The notes under the pieces: generated by a model
What the model saw: only the letters and a program-made list of their open reading frames with translations
Database searches by the model: none
What the model was told of the DNA's origin: nothing
NCBI RefSeq assembly: GCF_037126465.1
Contig: NW_026999351.1
Span: 1,674,001 to 1,738,000, forward strand
Reading direction: 5' to 3'
DNA length: 64,000 nt
Origin: Ornithodoros turicata
Taxonomy: Eukaryota; Arthropoda; Arachnida; Ixodida; Argasidae
Shown here: piece after piece, positions 26,085 to 35,224 of the stretch
How the letters are laid out: the number at the start of each line of letters is the position of its first letter
Numbering within the stretch: position 1 is the stretch's first letter
Position numbers and translations under genes: made by a program

Positions 26085-27235
26085 ACTTGTGGCTTATATT
26101 ATTTGAATATCAACATTTGCTTTATTCTGTAGCAATGTTCTAACAATTGGATAAATGATGCTCAAATGGAAGCCAAAGGTGCGTTACTGACTTCAGTGGT
26201 TAAAAGGACAGTCTCGTGCCAACACTGTTGTTTCAAAGCCCCACTGAAATTACGTTCCATAGGGTTTAGAGACATATTCACTGCACTGGGACACATTTTT
26301 TGGACTGGAGTGCACGAGTTGATGATAGGACGCTCAGGACTTGTCCTCGCTACAAAAGCTATGCCGCTCCGGGGTTTTCACTGTCAGAACGAAAGACAGG
26401 AAGTCGCCCGTGTGGATGAAGTTTGGTGACAGCTTTTTTTGTTGGCCTTTTTCTTTTCTTTTTGTGGTCGTAATACCCTCTACTACAAAAAAACATTTTC
26501 TCCTGTATACGAAAAAACACCCTCGAGATGTTTTAGTATGTTGTAGAGCAAGGCTCGTTCTATAAAACTGCGTTGATTTCAGCCGTATCTTCCAACCTCT
26601 TCATTGCGTGTTTTACGCTCGATTGTAGCGAATTTCAGAAAAATCGCATACTTCCTCTTTTTTTCCTGCAATGGCTGTGAAAGTTACGTGTCTGGCGATT
26701 TTTCCTGTTGAAGTATTCCTTGGGGCCTTGGCAGGAAAAAAATATTCATTAAAGTTTAATAGTTTGATTGTCCACAAAAAAATCGCGAAGTAGGAGGAAA
26801 ATTGCGAAACTTCCGGCCTTTGTATCCCTGCACCGATTACAGCACGACAACCGGGATTTGGATGCTGTGTAGAGCATAGTTTCCTCTATCCGCAAAAGAA
26901 AACCACACAGTTCTAGGTGCTTTCTATGAGCCGCACCTGCCGTTCACGCCAGGCACGGTTTTCGCCAGCGCTGCGAACTTTACTCGTGTCTAGCACCCGC
27001 CACATTGAGATTTGGGAAGAAATGTTTCGTGGTGTGTCGTTTTGCACTATTAGCGACTGCTAAAAAAAATTTTCGTAAAAATTCGGATCGTTTTGTGGGG
27101 GCCGACCAGGTCAGCTGGATCAATTGCGTGGAATCGTCCAGCAGCACACTCCGGCATACACGGGACGGTAGTTTCGCCTTCCGTCGACAGGGGAGAAATT
27201 GGCGCTGGCGTCGTTCCGCTAAACTCCAGGCGCGC
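26085..27235. other. No supported gene
   Basis: AT-rich intronic DNA with several poly-A and poly-T tracts. The 26,166-26,429 frame contains HELMIGR but no zinc motif, and nothing matches a known domain. Confidence 0.5.
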
Positions 27236-27650
27236 GCCCCTATTGGTAGAGCCCTGGACCGGTAATCCAGAAGATGTGGGTTCGATCCCTACAGCTGGTT
27301 AACCTTTTCAGTGACTTTCATCTTTCGTCGTTGATTTCTTAGGCAATTTGAGGCTTTGTATCTGTCCATTCTATGTTGTTCCAGTCTCAGAACATCAGTT
27401 TATCTCTTGTTCAACAGGTGCCGCTTGCGTCGATTTCCGTCGTATGAATGTGTATCAGTGAGCAAAAATGTAATAGTGAAAGGAGGATGAGTGAGAGAGA
27501 GTGGCTGGTTTGTCGTCCCTTCAGATGACGCACCCCGAAAGTCGCTGGAGAGGCGTGTTAGCTTAGCTCAATTGGTAGAGCCCTGGACCGGTAATCCAGA
27601 AGATGTGGGTTCGATCCCTACAGCTGGCTAACCTTTTCAGTGACTTTCAT
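27236..27650 (+). repeat. Second group of tRNA-headed units
   Basis: A 5'-truncated head starts near 27,241 (ATTGGTAGAGCCCTGGACCG) with the same tail as at 24.9 kb, and a complete head follows at 27,557-27,633. The head at 27,557 is the cleanest copy, with both A and B boxes and a full anticodon stem, but it keeps the 4-base insertion before the 3' acceptor strand. Confidence 0.7.
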
Positions 27651-28440
27651 CTTTCGACTATTAACCTCGCTTGTAATGTACATCGTCGCTTCACCGATGC
27701 AGTCGATCCTCTCCTGCCGCCATTTGCAATGCGTCCACCGTCTGCAACAGAATGTACTTCGATTGTCAAACACGAGTGAAACGCAGGTGTCGTACGATGC
27801 ATCACAGCTAGGTTGACTTACCCTGAAAAAACATTAGACCTGTACTTAAAAAGCAAGGTGTCATCCTTCTCAAAAGCGAGGTTGCAACGCAGACAGCGGG
27901 CGGGAAGGAACGTACTGCGGGAGAATACGTTGTGCCATGTCACTCCTCACCGGAGGAGCGTGGGGCAACGTAGTACGCTCCATCGAAGTCACGCATATTC
28001 AGCCGGCACACGCATTATTCAACAAGCACACCAGTACGAGGTTCAGGTGGCACACAGATTATTCAAAGGGCACAAAGCCGTTTCATACCGACGTGACGGC
28101 TTTGTACCTGCTGAAATTTGGCGATGAGGTTCGCTGGGCTTGCTATTTGATTACCGTTACGGCTGTTTCCAGACGGTTACGGCTGTGTACCCGCTGCACT
28201 TTCTGAGGGAGCTTTTTTAACTGGCACATGTCCGTCACAGGATTTAGAGTGTAGAGCTTGCAGAGTCTGTCTGGGTCAGGCAAGGTGTGCCTAGCGAAGT
28301 GAATTGCTGGCGGAACTGCAACGGCTGTCTCTGCCGGGCCGTTCTAGTACAGAAATATGTGATTCTTCGATTGTGGTCGATAGAGTATCATGATATCTTC
28401 ATTGTGTCCTTCATTGTTTAAGTGTGCTGACTTGTTTCAG
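27651..28440. other. 3' part of intron 4; no gene
   Basis: This holds the right end of the possible inverted-repeat element (to 28,252) and then ordinary intronic sequence up to the acceptor of exon 5. Confidence 0.4.
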
Positions 28441-28558
28441 ACGGGTACGAAGATAAAACAGGACCCTGTGGAGGACGTTTGCTGCCCAACATCTACTACG
28501 ACCCTCCCTTTTCCTACCTAGCTGTTACAAATTGTATGTGGTCCAACACCCTGGTCAG
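28441..28558 (+). CDS. Metalloprotease exon 5
   Basis: The acceptor TTTCAG and donor GTACGT enclose 118 bases: two bases completing a codon, 38 codons and two left over (phase 2). The translation GYEDKTGPCGGRLLPNIYY...VTNCMWSNTLV resembles the M12B segment after the zinc motif, where a cysteine, a glycine-rich turn, a met-turn-like L-L/M-P and a second cysteine follow one another. The position of the LLP matches where the Met-turn is expected, with leucine instead of methionine. It joins exon 6 in frame. Confidence 0.65.
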
Positions 28559-28664
28559 GTACGTCTTTTATGCGGGAATACGCAAATTCAGTGGAGTATA
28601 CACTAAGTACACACTATACACATAAGAGAACATGCGTAGAAAAGCTTGCCCATGGGGTCCATGA

Positions 28665-29300
28665 CGACGAAGCATGACCTTATAGGTAGTGATGAGTGCG
28701 GGCACGAAAGTTCGTACCCGCACACGTACCGCAACCGCACAACCCGCATCCGTACCTGAACATCCCGACGCCTATCCGCATACCAGCCGATATACCCGCA
28801 GCCCAATGCGTACTCATATATGAATTATATGCCACATGATCGTGACGGCACGAAATGAGTTATTGATACTGAGGACAATGTCCTTCCTTTAGCGAGCCAT
28901 TTTTCCAACGCGTACGCTGTGGCCACTGCGGACATGGTTGCCAGCTTACTGATGCGAAGTGTACCAGTCTTGGTGTCGAAAGATAGCCGAAGTTAGCCCT
29001 ATGTGGGAAACAATAACAACAACTTTATTTTGAGATGACGAATTGGATGTGGAACGTCTTGTAAAGTATTTTGGGCCAAATGTTCGAATGAATCGGGTCA
29101 TACACCCCAATCCAACGGGTTGGTTCTGCGCCTGCTGGTACTGCGGGTATACCTCCGTAATCCGCTGAGGCAGTGCGAGTCTACCGGCACCTTGCCCGCA
29201 ACCCGCGATGACACGGAATTGTGTACTCGAAAATAACAAACTTGCGCGGGTACCCGCGGCTATCCGCGGGTTTACCCGCACTGCAGTCATCTTTCCTTAT
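28665..29300. repeat. TACCCGC-rich inverted repeat element
   Basis: Multiple copies of ACCCGC in both orientations cluster at 28,695-28,805 and 29,235-29,282, with GTGCGGG-like ends facing each other (GTGATGAGTGCGGG at 28,688; rc of CCCGCACTGCAGTCATC at 29,274). It looks like a MITE or foldback element whose right end stops about 70 bp before the Polinton insertion point. Confidence 0.5.
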
Positions 29301-29352
29301 AAGCACAACGACAAGGACGCGACGTAACAACACAACGCCAGCCTGTGTTGTG

Positions 29353-29358
29353 TAGTTA
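29353..29358. repeat. Polinton target-site duplication, left (TAGTTA)
   Basis: TAGTTA lies immediately outside the AG that begins the left inverted repeat. The identical six bases are at 46,654-46,659. Six-base duplications are the rule for Polinton integrases. Confidence 0.93.
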
Positions 29359-29632
29359 AGTAGTCTAGAAATGTAGCCCACCTAGCAGTGCCTATCTAGC
29401 AAAACAATTGCTAGATACGCTAGCTAGCGTATTTAGCATCAACAAACAAGACCGCCCCCGTCCCCGCCCCATCCCGCTCTTGCGAATGTTAATTAGGGCT
29501 AAACCTCGTGAGCGCCAGCCCACAGATACCGACCTCACTGTATCATCTGAGGAATTAACCACGTGGGCACCAGCCCACTTTCACGACTCTATCTGGTAAG
29601 CCATCCCTGCCACATGCCTTTCTTAATATTAT

Positions 29633-30148
29633 AATTAGGTGCACGCCCTACTGTGTTGGAGTAAACCACGTCAGAGTGATACCGACCTCACTGTGTCATC
29701 TGAGGAATTAACCACGTGGGCACCAGCCCCCATATCGTAAGCCAGCCTCCAGCAAGTCCCTCGCACGCGCAACACGCGCTTCTTATTATAATTAGTTTGC
29801 ATGCACACCTACTATGTAAATAACTAAGACTGGGCACGCGCCTCAGTCTTATAAAAACGGTGCATGCAAACGGAGATTAGTCAGAACAATAATTAGGTGC
29901 ACGCCCTACTGTGTTGGAGTAAACCACGTCAGAGTGATACCGACCTCACTGTGTCATCTGAGGAATTAACCACGTGGGCACCAGCCCCCATATCGTAAGC
30001 CAGCCTCCAGCAAGTCCCTCGCACGCGCAACACGCGCTTCTTATTATAATTAGTTTGCATGCACACCTACTATGTAAATAACTAAGACTGGGCATGCGCC
30101 TCAGTCTTATAAAAACGGTGCATGCAAACGGAGATTAGTCAGAACAAT
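29633..30148 (+). repeat. Two 258-bp direct repeats inside the left TIR
   Basis: Units 29,633-29,890 and 29,891-30,148 both begin AATTAGGTGCACGCCCTACT and each ends with a TATAAAA box and GTGCATGCAAACGGAG. The mirrored pair is at 45,864-46,379. Each unit is therefore a complete promoter module. Confidence 0.9.
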
Positions 30149-30150
30149 AA
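30053..30150 (+). promoter_or_regulatory. Left TIR promoter, inward facing
   Basis: TATAAAA at 30,108 is followed about 30 bases later by TCAGA (initiator-like) and then ATG at 30,154. Two nested inverted repeats surround the TATA box: GTTTGCATGCAC (30,053) with GTGCATGCAAAC (30,118), and TAAGACTG (30,083) with CAGTCTTA (30,102). The ATGCAAAC core resembles an octamer/POU site. It mirrors the active virion-gene promoter on the right. Confidence 0.65.
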
Positions 30151-30153
30151 AAA

Positions 30154-30282
30154 ATGGCAGACCAGTTCTACATCAATTTACTCTCAAACGCGGTTGAACC
30201 AGCCCACGAAGCTGTCGTTATACTTCTTAATAAGTTTACCTCCACCCTCTCGCAGATTTTAAACCTGACCAGTTGTGGCTGA
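30154..30282 (+). pseudogene. Duplicated 5' end of the penton-like gene (42 codons)
   Basis: The first 13 codons (MADQFYINLLSNA) are identical to those of the penton-like gene at 45,858. After the TIR ends at 30,191 the frame continues for 29 unrelated codons to a TGA. It is a by-product of TIR expansion, since the left repeat carries a copied promoter and start codon. It could still be transcribed and yield a 42-residue peptide, but I have no evidence of function. Confidence 0.7.
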
Positions 30283-31700
30283 CCACGTGGGGGCACCAAC
30301 CCCTTTGCTTGCCTGTAGGATGCACTCACTGAATGTCATCTTAATTGTGTAGTTCCATCAGAATGATATACCTCTTGTTTTAAACAAACTACGTTAACAA
30401 TGAATAATTAGCTTAGTTATGAAATCAGAAATGTGCCATAACCGTTCATCCATCTAAGGATCTTAGTAAAACATAATAATAATAAGATTACGAAGATTAA
30501 TTTTTTATGGATAGTTGCACAATTCTTACTCGATCCTGCAAAAGCGTATACGAAGAGGGGAGTCAAGTCCTGTAGATCTCATAAACAAAATACAGAGGAA
30601 GCGTGGACCTCCACGTGAAAGCTTGTACAAATTAAACTTAAACAAAAATCTTCAGTGTCGGCTTCTGTGTTTTGTTTATTGGATCCCTGCAAGGATAAAA
30701 CGATAGCTCGATTCATACATGGCACAACATTGTTCAAATATTTTTTTTTCTTATTACGTTTAAAGTCGACAAGTAGGACACCTCGCTATCGTCTGCCTAA
30801 TGGAAATGGTTGATCAGCCAATCGACTCCTTCCGAAGTGCGAAGAGACAGTATATACTTAAACTTCAGAGCGCTAAGAGCGTAACCGAAAAAAAAAAAGA
30901 AGGCCTACAGCTCTGATCTTCGACAACCGATCGAAAAAAGAAAAAAAATGCACCGGCCGCCGCCACAACATCGTTGCGAATTGCAAGGATATGGCGTAGC
31001 TAGTATTGAGATGTGATTATGGACAGGGTGCTAAGGGCGTGTAACCGACAAAAGGCTTACCGCTTCGAAATTCGACATCCGACGCATCATGGGGGAACAT
31101 CATGATATTCATTGTAGAGATTTCATTAAACATGCTTGGACTTGTAGTCGACCAGGCTACCTCTCCCTATTAATCCGTTTTGTGTACGACACGGATTAAC
31201 TCTCGAGAAATGATAAGATCACTTTTTTCCGTATTCCATCGTTAGCGACGCTTTGCATATTAGACGACGGGATGGCTGAAGGTCACGCTGTTTCCACTCA
31301 GACTGTGATATCTCTTCTGCTGATTTGCATGAGCACGCGAGCAAGTCGAATAAACGCTCGAAGATACACGATGTTATTGCAATAGCAAGCATTTGCATAT
31401 AAGACAACTCGTTGGATAAAGGTCGTACCTTTTTACTCTAGCCGGTGTCGCCTTTGCAACTCGAAGACAGGAAAAATAATTACTATGCGATACATGTTGC
31501 GCCGCAGGTAAAAGAAGAAGAAAAAAAGACGCAGTATACTAATGACAGCCACCTCCATGCTGACTGCTTTGATTTCTGAACAGAGCGAGCCAGCCCGGGT
31601 AAAGCCGTAATTACCTCTCAAGGATAAACGATAATATCACTTTCCTCATCACGTCTTTGGGGCGAGACGGTCGACGCTGCACTCTCATAGGCAAACGAAG
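30283..31700. other. Left accessory region without ORFs
   Basis: It is AT-rich with no convincing gene. It contains diverged direct repeats, such as GCTAAGRGCGT..TAACCGA at about 30,868 and 31,031. Three TATA-like segments (GCATATTAGACGACGGGATG at 31,254, GCATATAAGACAACTCGTTG at 31,395, CTATATAAGACGGTTCGTCC at 31,709) also look related. These could be tandem promoter duplications. Confidence 0.45.
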
Positions 31701-31704
31701 CGAC

Positions 31705-31741
31705 TTCTATATAAGACGGTTCGTCCGCAACGCTTTCCGGA
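31705..31741 (+). promoter_or_regulatory. TATA promoter in front of hairpin
   Basis: CTATATAAGACGG at about 31,708 lies about 34 bases before the hairpin at 31,742, the usual distance to a transcription start. A splice-donor-like AAGGTGAGTAC follows the hairpin near 31,849. Confidence 0.5.
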
Positions 31742-31810
31742 CTGAGCTGGAATGTCAAGTGAATGCCACTTGATTGTTTTCAGGTGGATTCACTTGACAT
31801 TCCAGCTCAG
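31742..31810 (+). ncRNA. Candidate hairpin RNA (pre-miRNA-like)
   Basis: The 23-base arms at 31,742-31,764 and 31,788-31,810 are perfectly complementary. After a single bulged G, seven more pairs (CCACTTG with CAGGTGG) close on an 8-base loop (ATTGTTTT). The total is about 30 bp of stem in 69 nt, the size of an arthropod miRNA precursor. It lies directly after a TATA box in the Polinton accessory region. The lack of mismatches is atypical of old miRNAs, so a young siRNA/miRNA-like gene or a simple inverted duplication are both possible. No homologous miRNA is claimed. Confidence 0.5.
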
Positions 31811-31811
31811 G

Positions 31812-33000
31812 TTTTTCCGTGCGGGTGTTTGACTGGAAAAGCAGACTAAGGTGAGTACATGCTTTTTTCTCTTCTCTTGTTATAAGTTCTTCCCCTGTGA
31901 GCGTGCAAGGTCACAGCCATTTATGGAATGCATGTAGGTGAAAGAAAAAAAGAAATGAGGTTCATTCCTTCCCGCTGCCGACATGCAATCTTTGTGATTT
32001 TAAAGTGCACCTTCTTAGATCATCGCAGTAGATGAAATGAAAAATAAACGATTGCAAACAGTACAACATTATTTTTTTATTTAGGACATTGCATTGCGTT
32101 GTATGTTTTGGAGGACATTGCTAATTTACAAGTCGGCTTCACCTAACTTCTACGTGCGTTGCGGGAAGTCAACGTTAGGAAATGCTCAGTCTTGCTGGAT
32201 TGCTTGTTTCTTTGCATTTCAATTCAGCGGAACGGTGTTTTTTCTAATTGTTTGACTTTGGTTCTTCATAAAACATATTTTCCAGTTCATCGTCTTTGTT
32301 GTAACTACTCCGACGAGGTTGAAGGGTCATCTCACATTTTGGGCTTGTAAGATCGACTTCTTCTAAGCATTTTTTTAGCTTCTCTTTTTCATTTCATGTT
32401 CGGGTAACAACAGAACACTTCACCTGCACGTCAATGGCAAACAGGTCAGAAAGAAAGGAATGTGTCTACCTTCATTTGTGAGATGTAGCTAGTCTTCACC
32501 CAACTCCTACGTGCATTGGGGGAAAGCCTACTTTAGGAAATGTTCAGTCTTGTTACTGCATGTTTCTTTGCATTTAAACTTAGCGAAACGGTGTTTTTTT
32601 TTTATCGTTTGATTTTGCTTTGACATAAAACATATTTTCCAGTTCATCTTCCTTCTTTTGCCGTAACTACTCCGAAGAGGTTGAAGGGAACAGTTTGAGA
32701 TCTTCCTTGACAACAAGGCAAAAATGTGTGCTATACAATGGAGAAGAGGTGGAAAACTTTTTTTTTTCAAGTTAATCCACTCGGGATTCCAGATGAAGAT
32801 TTTTTTTCTCCGTGAGAGTGTTTGACTGGAAAGACAGACTGTGGTAAGTACATGGATTTGCCCTCCTCTTTTGCAATACATATACTATATATAATGCTTT
32901 TCTATGAACATGCAAGTCATTTATGGAAATGCAAATATGAGGAACGACAAGGTTTCATGCCTCTCGCTTTCAGTGGCGACATGCAGGTCTTTGTGATTTA
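31812..33000 (-). repeat. Tandem decayed copies of the Cys-rich cargo gene region
   Basis: The 31,812-32,110 segment (GTGTTTGACTGGAAAAGCAG, TTATGGAATGCATGTAG, GACATGCAATCTTTGTGATT) recurs at 32,797-33,060. The segment around TTAGGAAATGCTCAGTCTTG (32,175) recurs at about 32,533. The block ACATATTTTCCAGTTCATC with CGAGGTTGAAGGG occurs at about 32,275 and 32,630, and in the intact gene at about 33,385. The two left copies have lost the ORF. The period is roughly 350-1,000 bp, consistent with repeated local duplication. Confidence 0.65.
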
Positions 33001-33020
33001 AGGAATGCTTTCCTAGCCCA

Positions 33021-33530
33021 TCACAGGAAGTGAAAACGTTTGCAAACAGTTATTTTTTTTTTATTTAGATACAAGGACAGTGAGATCACAGCCCTTTTAG
33101 ATAGTGAGATTCCATAGCCAGAGTGATGTCGACCAATTGTTCTGCCAAGAGAGTAAATGTTGCCTGGGCAGCGGCGAAGTTTTAACTCACGTTCTAAGCA
33201 CAAACAGCATACATCTGAGCATTCGTTATCGTAATAGGTCCTTGTAAGATTGGCTGTCTCTAAGCATTTTTGCAGCTGGCGTGTTTCGTTTCGTGTTAGG
33301 GTAACACCAGAACGCTTCGGTTTACCGTTTTCACTCCAAATGCGTACCACAAGCAAGTCAGAAGGGCACGAATGTACATAAACATATTTTTCCAGTTCAG
33401 CTTCTTTGCTGCAATTGCCCTGATGAAGCTGAAGGGAAGAGGATGGAAGCTTCGTTAGCTCGATGATCACCACAACAAGCAAAAACGTGTGCCACACAAC
33501 GGAGAAGAGAACACACAAACATCTATCCAT
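33021..33530 (-). CDS. Polinton accessory cysteine-rich secreted or anchored protein
   Basis: This 169-codon ORF is not a family I recognise. Residues 5-25 (CVLFSVVWHTFLLVVVIIEL) form a signal peptide or membrane anchor. The following part contains about nine cysteines, including a CSDVCCLCLE cluster near residue 105, and two potential N-glycosylation sites (NET, NLT). The C-terminus is basic. It lies at the left, accessory end of the element with decayed duplicates of itself to the left, typical of a fast-evolving cargo gene. It is transcribed in the same direction as the unknown ORF and integrase to its right, separated from them by 84 bp. A role in host interaction is a guess from location and secretion signal only. 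Confidence 0.6.
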   Translation of the reverse strand: MDRCLCVLFSVVWHTFLLVVVIIELTKLPSSSLQLHQGNCSKEAELEKYVYVHSCPSDLLVVRIWSENGKPKRSGVTLTRNETRQLQKCLETANLTRTYYDNECSDVCCLCLERELKLRRCPGNIYSLGRTIGRHHSGYGISLSKRAVISLSLYLNKKKITVCKRFHFL

Positions 33531-33614
33531 GTCTGTTCACTCACAATGAAATGAGAGGGCTTAGTACAAATGTACATTTTTATTTCCCTGATACATGAGC
33601 GGTGATTATTTTTT

Positions 33615-34205
33615 TTATGCTCCATTGTGCACCAGTCGATGTTTGAAGAGGTCAAGTGTTAGCTTGCTGATGTAGCCTGTTAAGTAGTGCCAACCTTCAG
33701 ACTCGGCTTGTTCCATGAAACATAGACTCTCGGCAGCAAGATGCATAGCGTCAACCTCGTCAGCATATGTCAAAATTTCGTCCACGTGACGTGACCATTC
33801 AGCAAGTAAGGCAAAAGGTGATTCCGAGGCAAACGTACAGGCGGTGTGAACTCTGGCATACATTGTTTTTGCAGTTTTCCAAGTAACCCTGTCAGGAGGT
33901 TGATCTGGCAGCGCTTGAAACAACACCATATCCGTCACAATTTTAAAAGCTTCCACGAGCGAAGTTTTGCCTACTTGTGTTAACCCACATTCCAATATCT
34001 CTTTGTAGGAGACGTGTTTGAGACGACACACAGGCTGCATCCGAAATTCGTGTGTGTAACCTCTTCTCCATCTGCCACACACATCTCTACCTAGCACAGG
34101 CTGCTCTTCATCTGCGTCTGATGATGACAACCATGCGCCATCAAGCCGAGGATCAACCTCAGGCCATGTTGTGTCATCGGCGGCTGACTTGTCTTGACTG
34201 GTCAT
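33615..34205 (-). CDS. Polinton protein of unknown function, helical
   Basis: It encodes 196 residues. The ATG at 34,205 is chosen because it overlaps the integrase stop as TAATG, typical of coupled genes; an upstream in-frame start at 34,235 is less likely. The N-terminal 40 residues are acidic (DADEE) and probably disordered, and the rest looks alpha-helical. There is no Walker motif despite GLTQVGKTS near residue 80: the spacing G-x-x-x-x-G-K-T/S is G-L-T-Q-V-G-K-T, but no Walker B or other P-loop features follow. The C-terminal 110 residues share a spaced pattern (AF...V-x-D, YAR...C, YI...D-L-x-K) with the orphan ORF at 2,141-2,593. I do not assign a function. Confidence 0.7.
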   Translation of the reverse strand: MTSQDKSAADDTTWPEVDPRLDGAWLSSSDADEEQPVLGRDVCGRWRRGYTHEFRMQPVCRLKHVSYKEILECGLTQVGKTSLVEAFKIVTDMVLFQALPDQPPDRVTWKTAKTMYARVHTACTFASESPFALLAEWSRHVDEILTYADEVDAMHLAAESLCFMEQAESEGWHYLTGYISKLTLDLFKHRLVHNGA

Positions 34206-35224
34206 TACAAACCAAGGTAATTTTCTGCGATCCACTTCTTGTCCAGACTGCCAGTGAACTGAACCAAGTACTGAAGCTTCCCATTTCTAACTCGTCGTTT
34301 TATGATCTTCTCTACTTTTGGAACCTCTCTCACTCGTACAATTTCACTCTCATAAAACCCACCAATGATGTCTTCATTTTTAAGATCACGTAATAGGTAC
34401 GTGTTAGGATACCCTAACTTGATCGCTCTCACCACGAAGAGTTCTGACGTAAATGACCCTAAATAACGTTTTATTAGCTGATGTCTGTATTTTGCTATTC
34501 TCACTACGTCTCCAACGCTGTAGCGTGGCTTTTTTGGTGGTCCAACCGGGCTGGGGTACAGTCTCTCTCGGAAAATGTGCTCGTTTTCTTTCTTTACGTC
34601 CACTGGTCTGGCAGAAAGCGATCTGTGTACGCGATTGTTGTAAGCTTTCACTACTTGAGGTAAAATGTTCACATATCGCTTGTGACCCTGGAATGTGAAG
34701 ATACGGTACAGTGTGGTCACAATTGTTCGCTGACATCGCTCGGCGATACTGGCCTTCATAGGAGAATTTGTATGGATGAGCCGGATCCCCCTTGCTTTCA
34801 GAAACTGTTGTACCACCTTGTTTGTAAATTCTGTTCCACGATCTGTGTGCAAAAGCTTGGGTGTCCCAATTCTTTTAAAGGCAAGTTTAAAAGCTCGAAT
34901 AACCTCGGGAGATCGTTTATTACGAATAGGTACAATGGCAAGAAGCCGAGAGAAAGCATCTATACAAAAGAGCAAATAGCGAAAACCATCGTTCTGGTTC
35001 TTTAGACTTTGCAAATCCTTTAGGTCAGCCTGGAATAGTTCACGAAGTCCAAGTGCAATGGTTTTTCGAAACTTCGTGGGTCGCTTGTATTCCTTATGCA
35101 AACTGTACACATCACTTGTCTCCAGAAATTTAGTGACTTTGTCCTTCTTTTCGCCTATGGCTCGAGCAAGTCTCTGCACTCCACCAAAGCTGCCGACATG
35201 TTGCGGGTCATAGTAGGCTGCCAT
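34205..35224 (-). CDS. INT: Polinton integrase (rve family, C-terminal chromodomain)
   Basis: It encodes 339 residues, full length for the family. The rve core shows the D-D-E triad: D67 in FQADLKDL, D128 in LLHTDRGTEF and E162 in KASIAERCQRT. The strand LLFCIDAFSRLLAIVPI lies between. The C-terminal part contains an SH3-like segment (YSVGDVVRI) and ends with a chromodomain (VEKIIKRRVRNGKLQYLVQF...W). It inserts the element with a 6-bp staggered cut, matching the TAGTTA duplication, and the chromodomain probably guides it to chromatin. An N-terminal zinc finger is not obvious. It starts at the stop of the 102-residue gene upstream (shared bases at 35,224) and overlaps the next gene by one base. 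Confidence 0.95.
   Translation of the reverse strand: MAAYYDPQHVGSFGGVQRLARAIGEKKDKVTKFLETSDVYSLHKEYKRPTKFRKTIALGLRELFQADLKDLQSLKNQNDGFRYLLFCIDAFSRLLAIVPIRNKRSPEVIRAFKLAFKRIGTPKLLHTDRGTEFTNKVVQQFLKARGIRLIHTNSPMKASIAERCQRTIVTTLYRIFTFQGHKRYVNILPQVVKAYNNRVHRSLSARPVDVKKENEHIFRERLYPSPVGPPKKPRYSVGDVVRIAKYRHQLIKRYLGSFTSELFVVRAIKLGYPNTYLLRDLKNEDIIGGFYESEIVRVREVPKVEKIIKRRVRNGKLQYLVQFTGSLDKKWIAENYLGL

Larger units (their letters stand above)
24126..28252. mobile_element. Possible inverted-repeat element, TA-flanked, enclosing YqaJ remnant
   Basis: The left end (CACTCTAAACCCAGTGACGG) and the reverse complement of the right end (CACTCTAAATCCTGTGACGG) match at 18 of 20 positions. Each is bordered by TA, as for Tc1/mariner- or pogo-type insertion. 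About 4.1 kb lies between, containing tandem tRNA-like units and a YqaJ nuclease fragment, but no recognisable DDE transposase. The two ends may instead belong to two separate short elements of the same family. Confidence 0.45.
29359..30191 (+). repeat. Polinton left terminal inverted repeat (833 bp)
   Basis: It matches the reverse complement of 45,821-46,653 over its whole length with only scattered differences. It contains a terminal 18-bp palindrome (ATACGCTAGCTAGCGTAT, 29,415-29,432), two 258-bp direct repeats, two TATA promoters and the first 13 codons of the penton-like gene. Homology stops inside that gene at 30,191. Confidence 0.95.

Noticed and set aside
26313..26330. HELMIGR as the missing M12B zinc site
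   Set aside because: There is no third or fourth zinc ligand (HExxHxxGxxH absent), no splice borders, and the frame stops shortly after.
33940..33985. P-loop ATPase in the unknown Polinton protein (GLTQVGKTS)
   Set aside because: There is no Walker B, sensor or beta-alpha pattern around it, and the rest of the protein is helical.
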